This document shows positions 1 to 6,366 of a stretch of 7,970 nt of DNA, in pieces. The notes beneath the pieces are model-generated. The model was not told the origin of the DNA and ran no database searches. It worked only from the letters and a program-made list of their open reading frames with translations. This DNA is from an uncultured Opitutia bacterium (GTDB lineage: Bacteria > Verrucomicrobiota > Verrucomicrobiia > Opitutales > UBA953): positions 1-7,970 of the forward strand of contig CAINSX010000035.1 of the NCBI GenBank assembly GCA_903853185.1, in the 5' to 3' direction. Position 1 is the stretch's first letter. Each line of letters starts with the position of its first letter. The position numbers and the translations under genes were made by a program.

Positions 1-36
1 AACCTTTCAGGGGTAGGGGGAGGGGCAGTCGATCCA

Positions 37-71
37 GCCACCCGCCACCTGGGGGCCGCCACCTGCCACCC
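37..71. repeat. Four GCCACCY heptamers in two pairs
   Basis: The heptamer GCCACC(C/T) occurs at 37-43, 44-50, 58-64 and 65-71, in the order C, T, T, C. The two pairs are separated by a 7-base G-rich spacer at 51-57. They fill the loop of the surrounding inverted repeat. The origin may be local duplication. No known binding site is recognised. Confidence 0.55.
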
Positions 72-74
72 GAA

Positions 75-101
75 TCGACAACCCCTACCCAGTGCTAAAA
101 T
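75..101 (+). promoter_or_regulatory. Possible accA promoter
   Basis: TCGACA at 75-80 (5 of 6 matches to TTGACA) and TAAAAT at 96-101 (5 of 6 to TATAAT) are separated by 15 bases, which is shorter than the preferred 17. This is the only AT-rich spot in an otherwise very C-rich leader and lies about 90 bases before the accA start. The -10-like box is also the left arm of a palindrome, so the two readings compete. Confidence 0.25.
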
Positions 102-114
102 CCCCTATTTTAGC
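94..114. repeat. Perfect 8-bp palindrome with 5-base loop
   Basis: GCTAAAAT at 94-101 and ATTTTAGC at 107-114 are exact reverse complements around CCCCT. The right arm is followed by CATTTTC. The arms are AT-rich and lack the GC-rich base of a typical intrinsic terminator, so a protein-binding operator or a weak terminator of an upstream gene are both possible. It lies 79 bases upstream of the preferred accA start codon. Confidence 0.45.
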
Positions 115-193
115 CATTTTCACCCCTCACCCCACCCCCTACCCACCCCCAATTCCATTGCCCTGACCTTCCCGATTGTCCAACTTACGGCCC

Positions 194-1162
194 ATGTCCG
201 CGCCCAAGGCCCGCTTCACCCTCGAATTTGAAAAGCCCCTCCGGGAGCTCGAGGACAAGATCAACTCTCTCCGCGCCTCCTCCGAGTCCGCCGGGATGGA
301 CGTCTCCAAGGAGGTCAAGTCCCTCGAGGTCAAGATGGAGCAGACCCGCCGCGAGGTGTACGGCAACCTGAACCCCTGGCAGCGCGTCCAGCTAGCCCGC
401 CACCCTCGCCGCCCCTACTCCCTGGACTACATCGGGATGTTGTTCGACGACTTCCAGGAGCTGCATGGCGACCGTCTCTACATGGACGACGAGTCCATCG
501 TCGGCGGCACGGCGTTCTTCGAAGGCCGACCGGTCATGGTGCTCGGCCAGCAGAAAGGCCGCGACACCAAGGAGAACCTCCGCCGCAACTTCGGGTGCCC
601 TAATCCCGAAGGCTACCGCAAGGCCCTTCGCCTGATGAAGATGGCCCACACCTTCGGCCTTCCGATCATCACCCTCGTCGATACCCCCGGCGCCTTCCCC
701 GGCATCGGCTCCGAAGAGCGTCACGTCGCGGAAGCCATCGCGGTCAACCTCCGCGAGATGAGCCAGTTCGGCGTACCGATCATCACCTTCGTCATCGGCG
801 AAGGCGGTTCCGGCGGCGCCCTCGGCATCGCCGTCTCGAACAAGGTCTACATCCTCGAGAACGCCTACTACTCCGTCATCTCGCCCGAAGGCTGCGCCGC
901 GATCCTCTTCAAGGACCGCGCCCACGCCCCGAAGGCCGCCGAAGCCCTGCGCCTCGACGCCCCTAACCTCCTTAAGCTCGGCGTCGTCGACGGCGTCGTG
1001 AAGGAACCGCTCGGCGGCGCCCAGGAAGATCCGGCCGCCACCGGCTCGGCCATCCGCAAGACGCTGCGCGACTCGCTCGCCGACCTCTCGAAGGCTTCGC
1101 CCGAGAAGTTGATCGCGATGCGCTACGCGAAGTTCCGCGCGATGGGCGTCTACTCTGAGTAA
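194..1162 (+). CDS. accA: Acetyl-CoA carboxylase carboxyltransferase subunit alpha
   Basis: AccA pairs with AccD (not in this window) to move the carboxyl group from carboxybiotin on AccB to acetyl-CoA, giving malonyl-CoA for fatty acid synthesis in the cytoplasm. The 322-residue product matches the usual length (about 320) and aligns with E. coli AccA along its whole length. It shows an N-terminal helical region (about 10-60), QLARHPRRPYSLDYI (66-80), GQQKGRDTKENLRRNFG (118-134), PEGYRKALRLM (138-148), VDTPGAFPG (162-170), the oxyanion-type glycine run GEGGSGGALGI (202-212) and SVISPEGCAAIL (227-238). I chose ATG at 194 because the protein then starts just before the family's conserved 'FEKPL' segment. 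An in-frame TTG at 176 would add six residues with no similarity. Neither start has a Shine-Dalgarno match. The gene stands alone on its strand and converges with the prepilin operon. Confidence 0.97.
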   Translation: MSAPKARFTLEFEKPLRELEDKINSLRASSESAGMDVSKEVKSLEVKMEQTRREVYGNLNPWQRVQLARHPRRPYSLDYIGMLFDDFQELHGDRLYMDDESIVGGTAFFEGRPVMVLGQQKGRDTKENLRRNFGCPNPEGYRKALRLMKMAHTFGLPIITLVDTPGAFPGIGSEERHVAEAIAVNLREMSQFGVPIITFVIGEGGSGGALGIAVSNKVYILENAYYSVISPEGCAAILFKDRAHAPKAAEALRLDAPNLLKLGVVDGVVKEPLGGAQEDPAATGSAIRKTLRDSLADLSKASPEKLIAMRYAKFRAMGVYSE

Positions 1163-1183
1163 GCTCGGCGACCAGGAAAAGAA

Positions 1184-1209
1184 AAAGGGGCGCCGATTGG
1201 CGCCCCTTT
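1184..1209. terminator. Bidirectional intrinsic terminator between accA and prepilin operon
   Basis: GGGGCGCC at 1187-1194 pairs with GGCGCCCC at 1199-1206 around the tetraloop GATT. Three further A-T pairs (1184-1186 with 1207-1209) make an 11-bp perfect stem. On the - strand it is followed by a long T tract (TTTTTC then TTTT), the better terminator. On the + strand the tail is TTTCTATT, weaker but usable. It lies 21 bases after the accA stop and 23 bases after the last prepilin gene's stop, so it closes both transcripts. Confidence 0.9.
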
Positions 1210-1232
1210 CTATTGGTCGGATATCCGGCCGC

Positions 1233-2549
1233 TCAGCCACCGCTCGACAACACGCGGATGTAACGTGTGTAGTTGCGTCCGTACATGTAGACGATGCGCT
1301 TGAAGTCAGCCACAGGCACCTTCTGGCTGTTATTGATCATCTGCAGTCCACGGAGTTCCTTGGAGCCTTCGGGCGTCAGGACGGTGATCGAGACCTCAAC
1401 GGCCTTCAGCGAATACGGCAGGTAAGGCAGGCCTTCTCCAGAGCCGGGTGTGAGCTTATAGTCATCCGGATAAATGCGGTCAGAGAAGACGCGTAGGCGG
1501 CTGGTGAAGTAGTCGTACGGGTGAACGGAAGCCAAGGCCGTCGACGTCGGCGTCGGAATCGTCGGAGCTCCCAAAGGGGCATAACGGAGAATCAGGTCGG
1601 AAGGACTGTTGCTCGATGGCGCCGTCTTCCAAAGGCCAAGCCAGCCGCCAGAGGTAGCCGCCACGGAACCTTTATCATCGGCACCGCTCGCGCCCACGCA
1701 GACTACCGGACGAAGCAGCGAAGGGATGCGCGCGCACGGATCCTTTAACGCCGGGGCGGTGGCCGTGGCCGGCAGGGAGGAAGAACACCAGAAGACGAGA
1801 TTCATCGCCACGACGTTGGAAGCGATGAAGTTGTTCTCATCCATCGTCCAACATGGAGTGGTGCTGGCGATATTGGAGTCAATCAAAGCGCGTGTCTCGA
1901 CCCCAGGGGCAGGTGACTTGGAGTAGTTGATGAACTGGCGCGAGCCGCTCCAGTAATCCCATGGGTACTTCGGGGCGGCCAGGGATGAATTCAAGATTGT
2001 CGGGAGTGCTGCCGTATCTGGATTGGTACCAGACGTAAACGTGTTTTCAGAATCGATGATGGTCCTGTAGACGCCGTAAACCTGCTGGATGGTATCGCCG
2101 GGCGCATCAAAAGGAGAGCGTTGGCCGATACGATAGGCGATCGCGCACACATCTCCCCGAAGAGCGGTGCGGCTGGCGCCAGGCGTCCAGCGGGGACGGT
2201 CGGGCGGAGCCGCGAAGAGCATCAAGATCGGGTGGTCGACGGCCTGAAGGTTGCCCACGACTCCCGGAACGCCGACGACTCCCGCTGGCGTCTTGCCCGG
2301 CACCACGACCTCCATCCAACAATGGCCGTCGGCACGAATCGCAGCAGTGGAGATGTCGTTTTCGAGGGCATCCAATGCGCCGCGAGATTCAGACTGAGTG
2401 GAAAGGTCCGCGACCGCTCGATCATAGACACGCAAGGTGTCCGAGGCAATCGTGACGACGGTCAGGACAATGACGACCATGATGGCCGTGGAGACCATCA
2501 CCTCGAGCAAGGTGAATCCTGCGCGAACTGGGCGGAAGAGGGTGCTCAT
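1233..2549 (-). CDS. GspJ-like prepilin, long C-terminal domain (Verru_Chthon cassette C-like)
   Basis: This 438-residue protein has a short basic leader and a prepilin peptidase site after Gly11 (GFTLLEV, Glu at +5 of the mature chain). A hydrophobic helix to about residue 35 then serves first as membrane anchor and later as pilus core. The next part (TLRVYDRAVADLSTQSESRGALDALENDIS, split here at 38-57 and 58-67) has the heptad-like helix typical of GspJ-type minor pseudopilins. Near the end, LPYSLKAVEVSITV (377-390) matches the GspJ pattern of an apolar strand after a Leu-Pro. It is about twice the size of a classical GspJ. The extra central part has six cysteines (77, 135, 233, 255, 272, 284), which could form disulfides in the periplasm. 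The start overlaps the upstream gene's stop (ATGA), and no Shine-Dalgarno is visible, which suggests coupled translation. It is the last gene before the terminator. Prepilin identity is certain; the J-like role is inferred. Confidence 0.85.
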   Translation of the reverse strand: MSTLFRPVRAGFTLLEVMVSTAIMVVIVLTVVTIASDTLRVYDRAVADLSTQSESRGALDALENDISTAAIRADGHCWMEVVVPGKTPAGVVGVPGVVGNLQAVDHPILMLFAAPPDRPRWTPGASRTALRGDVCAIAYRIGQRSPFDAPGDTIQQVYGVYRTIIDSENTFTSGTNPDTAALPTILNSSLAAPKYPWDYWSGSRQFINYSKSPAPGVETRALIDSNIASTTPCWTMDENNFIASNVVAMNLVFWCSSSLPATATAPALKDPCARIPSLLRPVVCVGASGADDKGSVAATSGGWLGLWKTAPSSNSPSDLILRYAPLGAPTIPTPTSTALASVHPYDYFTSRLRVFSDRIYPDDYKLTPGSGEGLPYLPYSLKAVEVSITVLTPEGSKELRGLQMINNSQKVPVADFKRIVYMYGRNYTRYIRVLSSGG

Positions 2550-3346
2550 CGGCTAAGAATGATGTTCTGGACCAAAAGAGGCTGGCCCTCGCGGTCCTTG
2601 AAGGACGAGTAGGGCGAATAGTCGTGCGCGAAAAATTCTGCCACGACGGGCAGGTAGGCCAAGGCGAAGCTAGCAGGCTGGGCCGGGACGGGAGATGTCG
2701 CCCAAGGGGGAGCCGGCACCTTGGCGGTATCTGGCTCGAAGGTCGATGCGTTGATCGAAGCACGCTGTCCGACCAATAGTTTCGAGAGGGAAAGGCGCAC
2801 GCGCATCGGGGTGCCGATGATGTTGCGACCTGCGGATGCGTCCACAGTGAGGTTGTTGCCGGAGCAATAGGCCACTTCCATCACCGAAGGATTCGAGGAT
2901 AGTTTATAGGCCCCGGCAGCATCCTTGTCGTCCTCCAACCGAACAATCTTACGCTCGTATACGTAGAGCCAGACGGCGTTAGCGCCGTTATCCTTGGCTG
3001 CGGCCAGCAGACGATAGGCGACATCGAAGTTCGCCGCGGTGGAGTTGCCGCCATCAAGGTTCAGGGTGCCTGAGGTTTCCTTAACGAGGTACTTGGGGTT
3101 ATTGAGGTCGGCCTGATTGGTCGAATCGAGATAGACGATCGAGCGAGGATTATCCAAAGCTCCGATGAGACGACCGACGCCTGCAAGCGCTCGGTTGGTC
3201 TGCATGATCTCGTCAACCTGCTGGAAGGTGGAGCCGAGGATACCGACCAGGGAGAGGATCGCGACGCCGACAATGCCGATGGCGAGCGTCACCTCGACCA
3301 GCGAGAAGCCTGGACGGACGGACGATGGGTTGCGGGGAGGGTGCAT
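2546..3346 (-). CDS. GspI-like prepilin (Verru_Chthon cassette B-like)
   Basis: This 266-residue prepilin has its peptidase site after Gly13 (GFSLVEVTLA, Glu at +5) and an anchor helix to about residue 37. The helix pattern 'SLVEVTLAIGIVGVAILSLVG' (15-34, continuing to 35) is that of GspI/PilV minor pseudopilins and of the cassette-B proteins of Verrucomicrobiota. The rest is a predicted periplasmic globular domain that is longer than GspI (about 120 residues) and has a single Cys at 161. There is a Pro/Ala-rich stretch at 211-225 before a final hydrophobic strand (ALAYLPVVAEFF, 228-239). The start lies 10 bases after the upstream stop with no Shine-Dalgarno, and the stop overlaps the next start by 4 bases. 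In type II systems GspI nucleates the pseudopilus tip with J and K; here that role is inference. Confidence 0.85.
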   Translation of the reverse strand: MHPPRNPSSVRPGFSLVEVTLAIGIVGVAILSLVGILGSTFQQVDEIMQTNRALAGVGRLIGALDNPRSIVYLDSTNQADLNNPKYLVKETSGTLNLDGGNSTAANFDVAYRLLAAAKDNGANAVWLYVYERKIVRLEDDKDAAGAYKLSSNPSVMEVAYCSGNNLTVDASAGRNIIGTPMRVRLSLSKLLVGQRASINASTFEPDTAKVPAPPWATSPVPAQPASFALAYLPVVAEFFAHDYSPYSSFKDREGQPLLVQNIILSR

Positions 3347-3356
3347 CGGGAAAGAA

Positions 3357-4187
3357 TTATTTGGCCTTGTCCATTTCGTCGGCGTCGAGGGTCATCGTGA
3401 CGTCACCGTTAGGGCGAAGGGAAAGAGCAGCGAACTGGTTCTCTGAAGAGATATCGATCACGGCCTTGCCGCTTCCAGTATTCCGCACCACCCCCTTGGC
3501 GAGGACGAGCAGCACGCGTCCGAGGTGATTGGAGGCGCCGGTCCCCTGCAGCTCGACGTAGAACCACTTCTTAGGATTGAAATCCGCGGTCATGGCGGTG
3601 AGGGTCATGGGCTGACTGGTAGGGGCGTAGAGCATCCACGGCGGCGTACTCACCGGAGAGTCCTTCGCATTGGTCGTGGCGCTGTCCGCGAGCGGACCGA
3701 TGATGCTTCGACGGGTATTGGCGGCGAGGGTGATCGAAAGCGTGGTCGCGGTGTCGCCAGAAGGCGGCACGAAGGCCACGCCAGTCGGCAGCAACTGGGC
3801 GGGCTCAGGGGAGAACCACTGGTAAGGCGTGATAGAGGTATTGGTGATGGTCGCAGGATCTAGGCCCTTCAGGTCCGCAGAACTGACGCCGCCCACGGCG
3901 ATGACGAACTGGCGGAGGTGGTTCGCCTCGTCGTCAGGATCGTTCAGGATGAGCAGTCGATAGCGATTGGCGTAGGTCACACCGGTCGTGCCGGGGCCAC
4001 GGTTCATGAGCGCCATCGCACGCACGGTACGGATGGACGAAGCGATGAAGCGCTGACCAGCGGGCAGGCCGCCACCGTCACCAGGCGAGAGGCCGAGGAA
4101 CAGCGAGGAGATGAGCAGAATGATCGTGATGACGACCAGCAGCTCAACCAGCGTGAAGCCCTTGCGGGCGATGGAACGGACAGTCAT
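3357..4187 (-). CDS. GspH-like prepilin (Verru_Chthon cassette D-like)
   Basis: This 276-residue prepilin has its cleavage site after Gly10 (GFTLVELLVVI, Glu at +5) and an anchor helix to about residue 33. The following helix, FIASSIRTVRAMALMNR (47-63), corresponds to the GspH/FimT helix that usually reads 'L...L..AR.EAI.R'. Further GspH marks are a strand after a basic segment (RYRLLILND, 75-83), LPTGVAFV (133-140) and a terminal LRPNGDVTMTL (257-267) resembling the family's 'F.P.G..t' end. There are no cysteines. Its ATG shares one base with the upstream stop (TAATG), the tightest kind of coupling, and there is no Shine-Dalgarno. At 276 residues it is longer than ordinary GspH (about 150-190). 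A tip-proximal minor pseudopilin is the best guess. Confidence 0.85.
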   Translation of the reverse strand: MTVRSIARKGFTLVELLVVITIILLISSLFLGLSPGDGGGLPAGQRFIASSIRTVRAMALMNRGPGTTGVTYANRYRLLILNDPDDEANHLRQFVIAVGGVSSADLKGLDPATITNTSITPYQWFSPEPAQLLPTGVAFVPPSGDTATTLSITLAANTRRSIIGPLADSATTNAKDSPVSTPPWMLYAPTSQPMTLTAMTADFNPKKWFYVELQGTGASNHLGRVLLVLAKGVVRNTGSGKAVIDISSENQFAALSLRPNGDVTMTLDADEMDKAK

Positions 4188-4849
4188 TATTGGATGGCGA
4201 GGACCTGAGCGAAATCGCCGGGATCGATGCTGCCTTCGAAACTGGAGAAGTCTCCCTGGAGATCCGTGGTGTAAATGATGACGCGAGCCGGGATACCGCT
4301 GGTGCCTGCGACGGCACGGATATCTTCCGGCATGGAATCGGCGCCCCTGGGAGCGACGATATTGCGGATGTTCGTGTTATTATCCGTATCGAGGATGATA
4401 CGGATATTGCGGTTACTAAAGCGGTCCACGAGCATGCTGGTGTCGGTCAGATTCGCCGGGTCTTCAAAATCATCCTTACCGAAGGAGCAGAATTCCTCGC
4501 CGTTCTTATTGAGGGATTTGCGGTCGGCGGTCGCAAGGGAGGTGCCGGTCGGCAAACGACCCGAAAGGGCTTTGACAAACTTCAGATTGGTGGCGGGGTC
4601 CTCGAGCTGATGGATGCTGTCTTTGGACGAATCGTAGGCGGCGCCGATATTGGGATAGAAACCATAGACCTGCTTGTAGCGAGTGATACCCCCGGCCCAC
4701 TGGGTGAACGCGGTCGTGGCGGACGACTGCTGAGCCTTCTTACGGACCCCGCGGATCGCCGGGAACAAGGCGGCCGACAGGATGCCAATGATGGCAATGA
4801 CCGTGAGGAGTTCGATCAGGGTGAAACCGGCGCGACGACGAGGAGTCAT
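4187..4849 (-). CDS. GspG-like prepilin, first gene of the operon
   Basis: This 220-residue prepilin has a basic leader MTPRRRAG, cleavage after Gly8 (GFTLIELLTVIAIIGIL, Glu at +5) and the Pro at mature +22 seen in type IV pilins and GspG. After the anchor helix the sequence 'AQQSSATTAFTQWAGGITRY' (39-58) leads to YGFYPN (62-67). This is the GspG pattern in which a helix ends in 'Y....G.YP'. ILDTDNN (152-158) resembles the Asp/Asn-rich loop that binds calcium in GspG, but the classical 'DPWG' element is absent. There is one Cys at 121. As first gene it may encode the most abundant subunit. No Shine-Dalgarno precedes the ATG (upstream bases GATTTTCC). It could equally be a stand-alone type II prepilin of the DUF1559-like or general N-methylation class. 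Confidence 0.85.
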   Translation of the reverse strand: MTPRRRAGFTLIELLTVIAIIGILSAALFPAIRGVRKKAQQSSATTAFTQWAGGITRYKQVYGFYPNIGAAYDSSKDSIHQLEDPATNLKFVKALSGRLPTGTSLATADRKSLNKNGEEFCSFGKDDFEDPANLTDTSMLVDRFSNRNIRIILDTDNNTNIRNIVAPRGADSMPEDIRAVAGTSGIPARVIIYTTDLQGDFSSFEGSIDPGDFAQVLAIQ

Positions 4850-4879
4850 GGAAAATCGGGGTGGGATTAGGGAGAGACC

Positions 4880-4907
4880 ATTCTACGAGCCCCTCCCCTC
4901 GGTTGAA
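4880..4907 (-). promoter_or_regulatory. Candidate promoter of the prepilin operon
   Basis: Reading the - strand, TAGAAT at 4885-4880 differs from TATAAT at one base and lies 30 bases before the first prepilin ATG. TTCAAC at 4907-4902 is 16 bases upstream, a weak -35 with 3 of 6 matches. A better -35 sequence, TTGACT at 4914-4909, is 23 bases from the -10 and so too far. The spacer at 4886-4901 begins and ends with CGAG/CTCG, a 4-bp inverted repeat that may be chance. Confidence 0.4.
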
Positions 4908-4941
4908 CAGTCAAAAACCGCCCTCTTTCGCCTTCCAAACG

Positions 4942-6318
4942 TCACTTGAGCCAAATGAAGCACCCTAGAGCCAGACCGGTGGGAGCCAAAGCCCAAAGGA
5001 ATAGCCGCCAAGCCGAAACCCCCTCGGTAAACCAAGGAGCAAGGATCGACTGGCCGGCTGGATTCGGGGCGTTGGCGATGACGGTCAGACCACCCCCCGC
5101 CAAAGCCCCGGCCAAAACGGCATGTCGCAAGGCCTCCGCCTCCGGGCCAGCCGCCGAGAAGGCCGGCACTTGCGAAGCCAAGTAGGTCACGGCGGCGTTG
5201 TCATTGAAAGCGGTCAGGACGGTCGAGGCAGCCAGCAAAGCCCCCTCCCCCATCCGGCCGAGGACCGGCGAGATCCACCAACCCTGAACACCTCCGAGTA
5301 CCACGAGCCCGGCAAGAAAGAAGCCGACCAGGGCGGGACCGCGCAACGCGGGCGCAGGCTGCCAGCGAGAGGTCGCCGCGGTGAACGCCAAGAAGACCAG
5401 AAACCCTCCCATCATGAGGACGGGCCGATGCTCGGTCAACATGAGGACCGTGCAGACCATGCAAGCGAGAGGGAAGACGACGACCCAGACCGGCATGGGC
5501 GGCGCGGCGGCCGATTCCTCCGCGACGCCTTCCAACGTTGCGAGCTCGCGCCGGAACCAGAGTAGATACGTGAGGTTGGAAAGGAGGATCGAGACAATCG
5601 CGGCGAGACCGAAATGCGCGAAGACGTCCTTCAGGCCCCACCCCCATTTGGCGGCGACCATCACGACAGGCGGCGCGGCGAAATGCGTCAGGGAACCGCC
5701 GACGGAGACGTTGACGAAGAGCAGCGCGAGCGTGGCGTACCGCAACGACTCGGAAGGTTTCAGCCTGTAGAATTGGGCCGAAAGTAACATCGCCCCGATT
5801 GTCATCGCCGCGGGTTCGGTGATCAGCGACCCCAGCAACGGCGCAAGCGTGAGCACCACGAACCAATGCGCGGTCGCGGAACCGCCGAAGATCCGCCCGA
5901 CACCTCCGAGCAATCCCGACGCCAAGGCCATGACGGGCTTCGACGCGGCCATGACCATGATGACGAAGACGAAAAGGGGCTCGATGAATTTCGAAGGGCC
6001 ACCGCTCCCGGTGGCGACGTATTCTCCGGTCTCGACATAGCGCGCCGCGAAATCCCAACCCTTACCCGGCCAACAGACCATCAGGAGAAAGAGCACGATC
6101 GCCCAGAGACCGAACACGGCCTCGACCTCGCCGAGGAGATGCAACGCCGCCCCCTTGAGTCCGCCCGTCTTCTCGGCGCGATGCGCGAGCCGCGCAATCG
6201 ACGGGCAGAGGAAGGCGTGCGCAACGGCCGCGAAGAACACGAGCGTGCCGGCCACCAGGAAACGGTCCGCCGCCACCGCAGCGGCGAGTTCGGACCAGAG
6301 ATCAGGCTGGGCGGGCAT
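4942..6318 (-). CDS. Putative Na+/H+ antiporter (ion-transporter superfamily)
   Basis: This inner-membrane protein of about 458 residues has some 10-12 hydrophobic segments and almost no soluble domain, apart from a short Glu/Ala-rich loop near 262-280. Numbering here is from the in-frame GTG at 6330. TEPAAMTIGAMLL (171-183) and AFNDNAAVTYLAS (374-386) hold charged or polar residues inside helices. GGSLTHFAAPPVVMVA (211-226) and GGGLTVIANAPNPAG (412-426) look like paired re-entrant segments of the two halves. This matches the family annotated as putative Na+/H+ antiporter (Na_H_antiport_3 type), related to NhaD/ArsB-like transporters; the ion is not proven. I prefer ATG 6318 over GTG 6330 because GAGGTGG (6328-6322) sits at proper Shine-Dalgarno distance. 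It starts 48 bases after the efflux gene's stop, and about 92 bases separate its stop from the prepilin operon. Confidence 0.85.
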   Translation of the reverse strand: MPAQPDLWSELAAAVAADRFLVAGTLVFFAAVAHAFLCPSIARLAHRAEKTGGLKGAALHLLGEVEAVFGLWAIVLFLLMVCWPGKGWDFAARYVETGEYVATGSGGPSKFIEPLFVFVIMVMAASKPVMALASGLLGGVGRIFGGSATAHWFVVLTLAPLLGSLITEPAAMTIGAMLLSAQFYRLKPSESLRYATLALLFVNVSVGGSLTHFAAPPVVMVAAKWGWGLKDVFAHFGLAAIVSILLSNLTYLLWFRRELATLEGVAEESAAAPPMPVWVVVFPLACMVCTVLMLTEHRPVLMMGGFLVFLAFTAATSRWQPAPALRGPALVGFFLAGLVVLGGVQGWWISPVLGRMGEGALLAASTVLTAFNDNAAVTYLASQVPAFSAAGPEAEALRHAVLAGALAGGGLTVIANAPNPAGQSILAPWFTEGVSAWRLFLWALAPTGLALGCFIWLK

Positions 6319-6328
6319 GCCCCACCTC
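6319..6328 (-). promoter_or_regulatory. Ribosome-binding site deciding the antiporter start
   Basis: On the - strand GAGG occupies 6328-6325, six bases before the ATG at 6318. The upstream GTG at 6330-6328 overlaps this motif, so it is unlikely to be the real start. Confidence 0.6.
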
Positions 6329-6366
6329 ACCGCAACCCGGCGAGGTTGGCAACCCCAGCCGAAGGG

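Larger units (their letters stand above)
11..144. repeat. G/C-rich inverted and direct repeats upstream of accA
   Basis: This non-coding leader carries GGGTAGGGG at 11-19, matched by its reverse complement CCCCTACCC at 82-90 and again, extended to 10 bases, at 135-144 (pairing with 11-20). Inside the first pair lies a second inverted pair, GTCGAT at 28-33 and ATCGAC at 74-79. Bases 11-33 and 74-90 can therefore fold into a two-part stem with an asymmetric internal loop. Because 82-90 and 135-144 compete for the same left arm, two alternative folds are possible. I see no open frame with coding character here. It could be an RNA leader, the remains of a dispersed intergenic repeat, or simple C-rich drift; the sequence alone does not decide. 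Confidence 0.5.

Noticed and set aside
37..71. Short GCCACC repeats as a CRISPR array
   Set aside because: Units are 7 bases, directly abutting and without spacers of CRISPR size; no cas genes nearby.
176..193. TTG start six codons upstream of the accA ATG
   Set aside because: The added residues match nothing in the family and no ribosome-binding site precedes the TTG; ATG at 194 is preferred, though not proven.
392..1240. 282-codon open frame antisense to accA
   Set aside because: The accA frame is conserved end to end; this frame gives low-complexity Ala/Asp/Val/Gly-rich protein and runs through the terminator.
4190..4870. 226-codon + strand frame opposite the first prepilin gene
   Set aside because: The - strand has an unmistakable prepilin N-terminus and coupled start/stop; the + frame is a shadow.
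5201..6058. 285-codon - strand frame within the antiporter
   Set aside because: Arg-rich product in a shifted frame of a well-supported membrane protein; no sign of a frameshift in the antiporter itself.
6331..6360. Hairpin CAACC/GGTTG between the efflux gene and the antiporter as a terminator
   Set aside because: Only a 5-bp stem and no T tract on the - strand; too weak to call.
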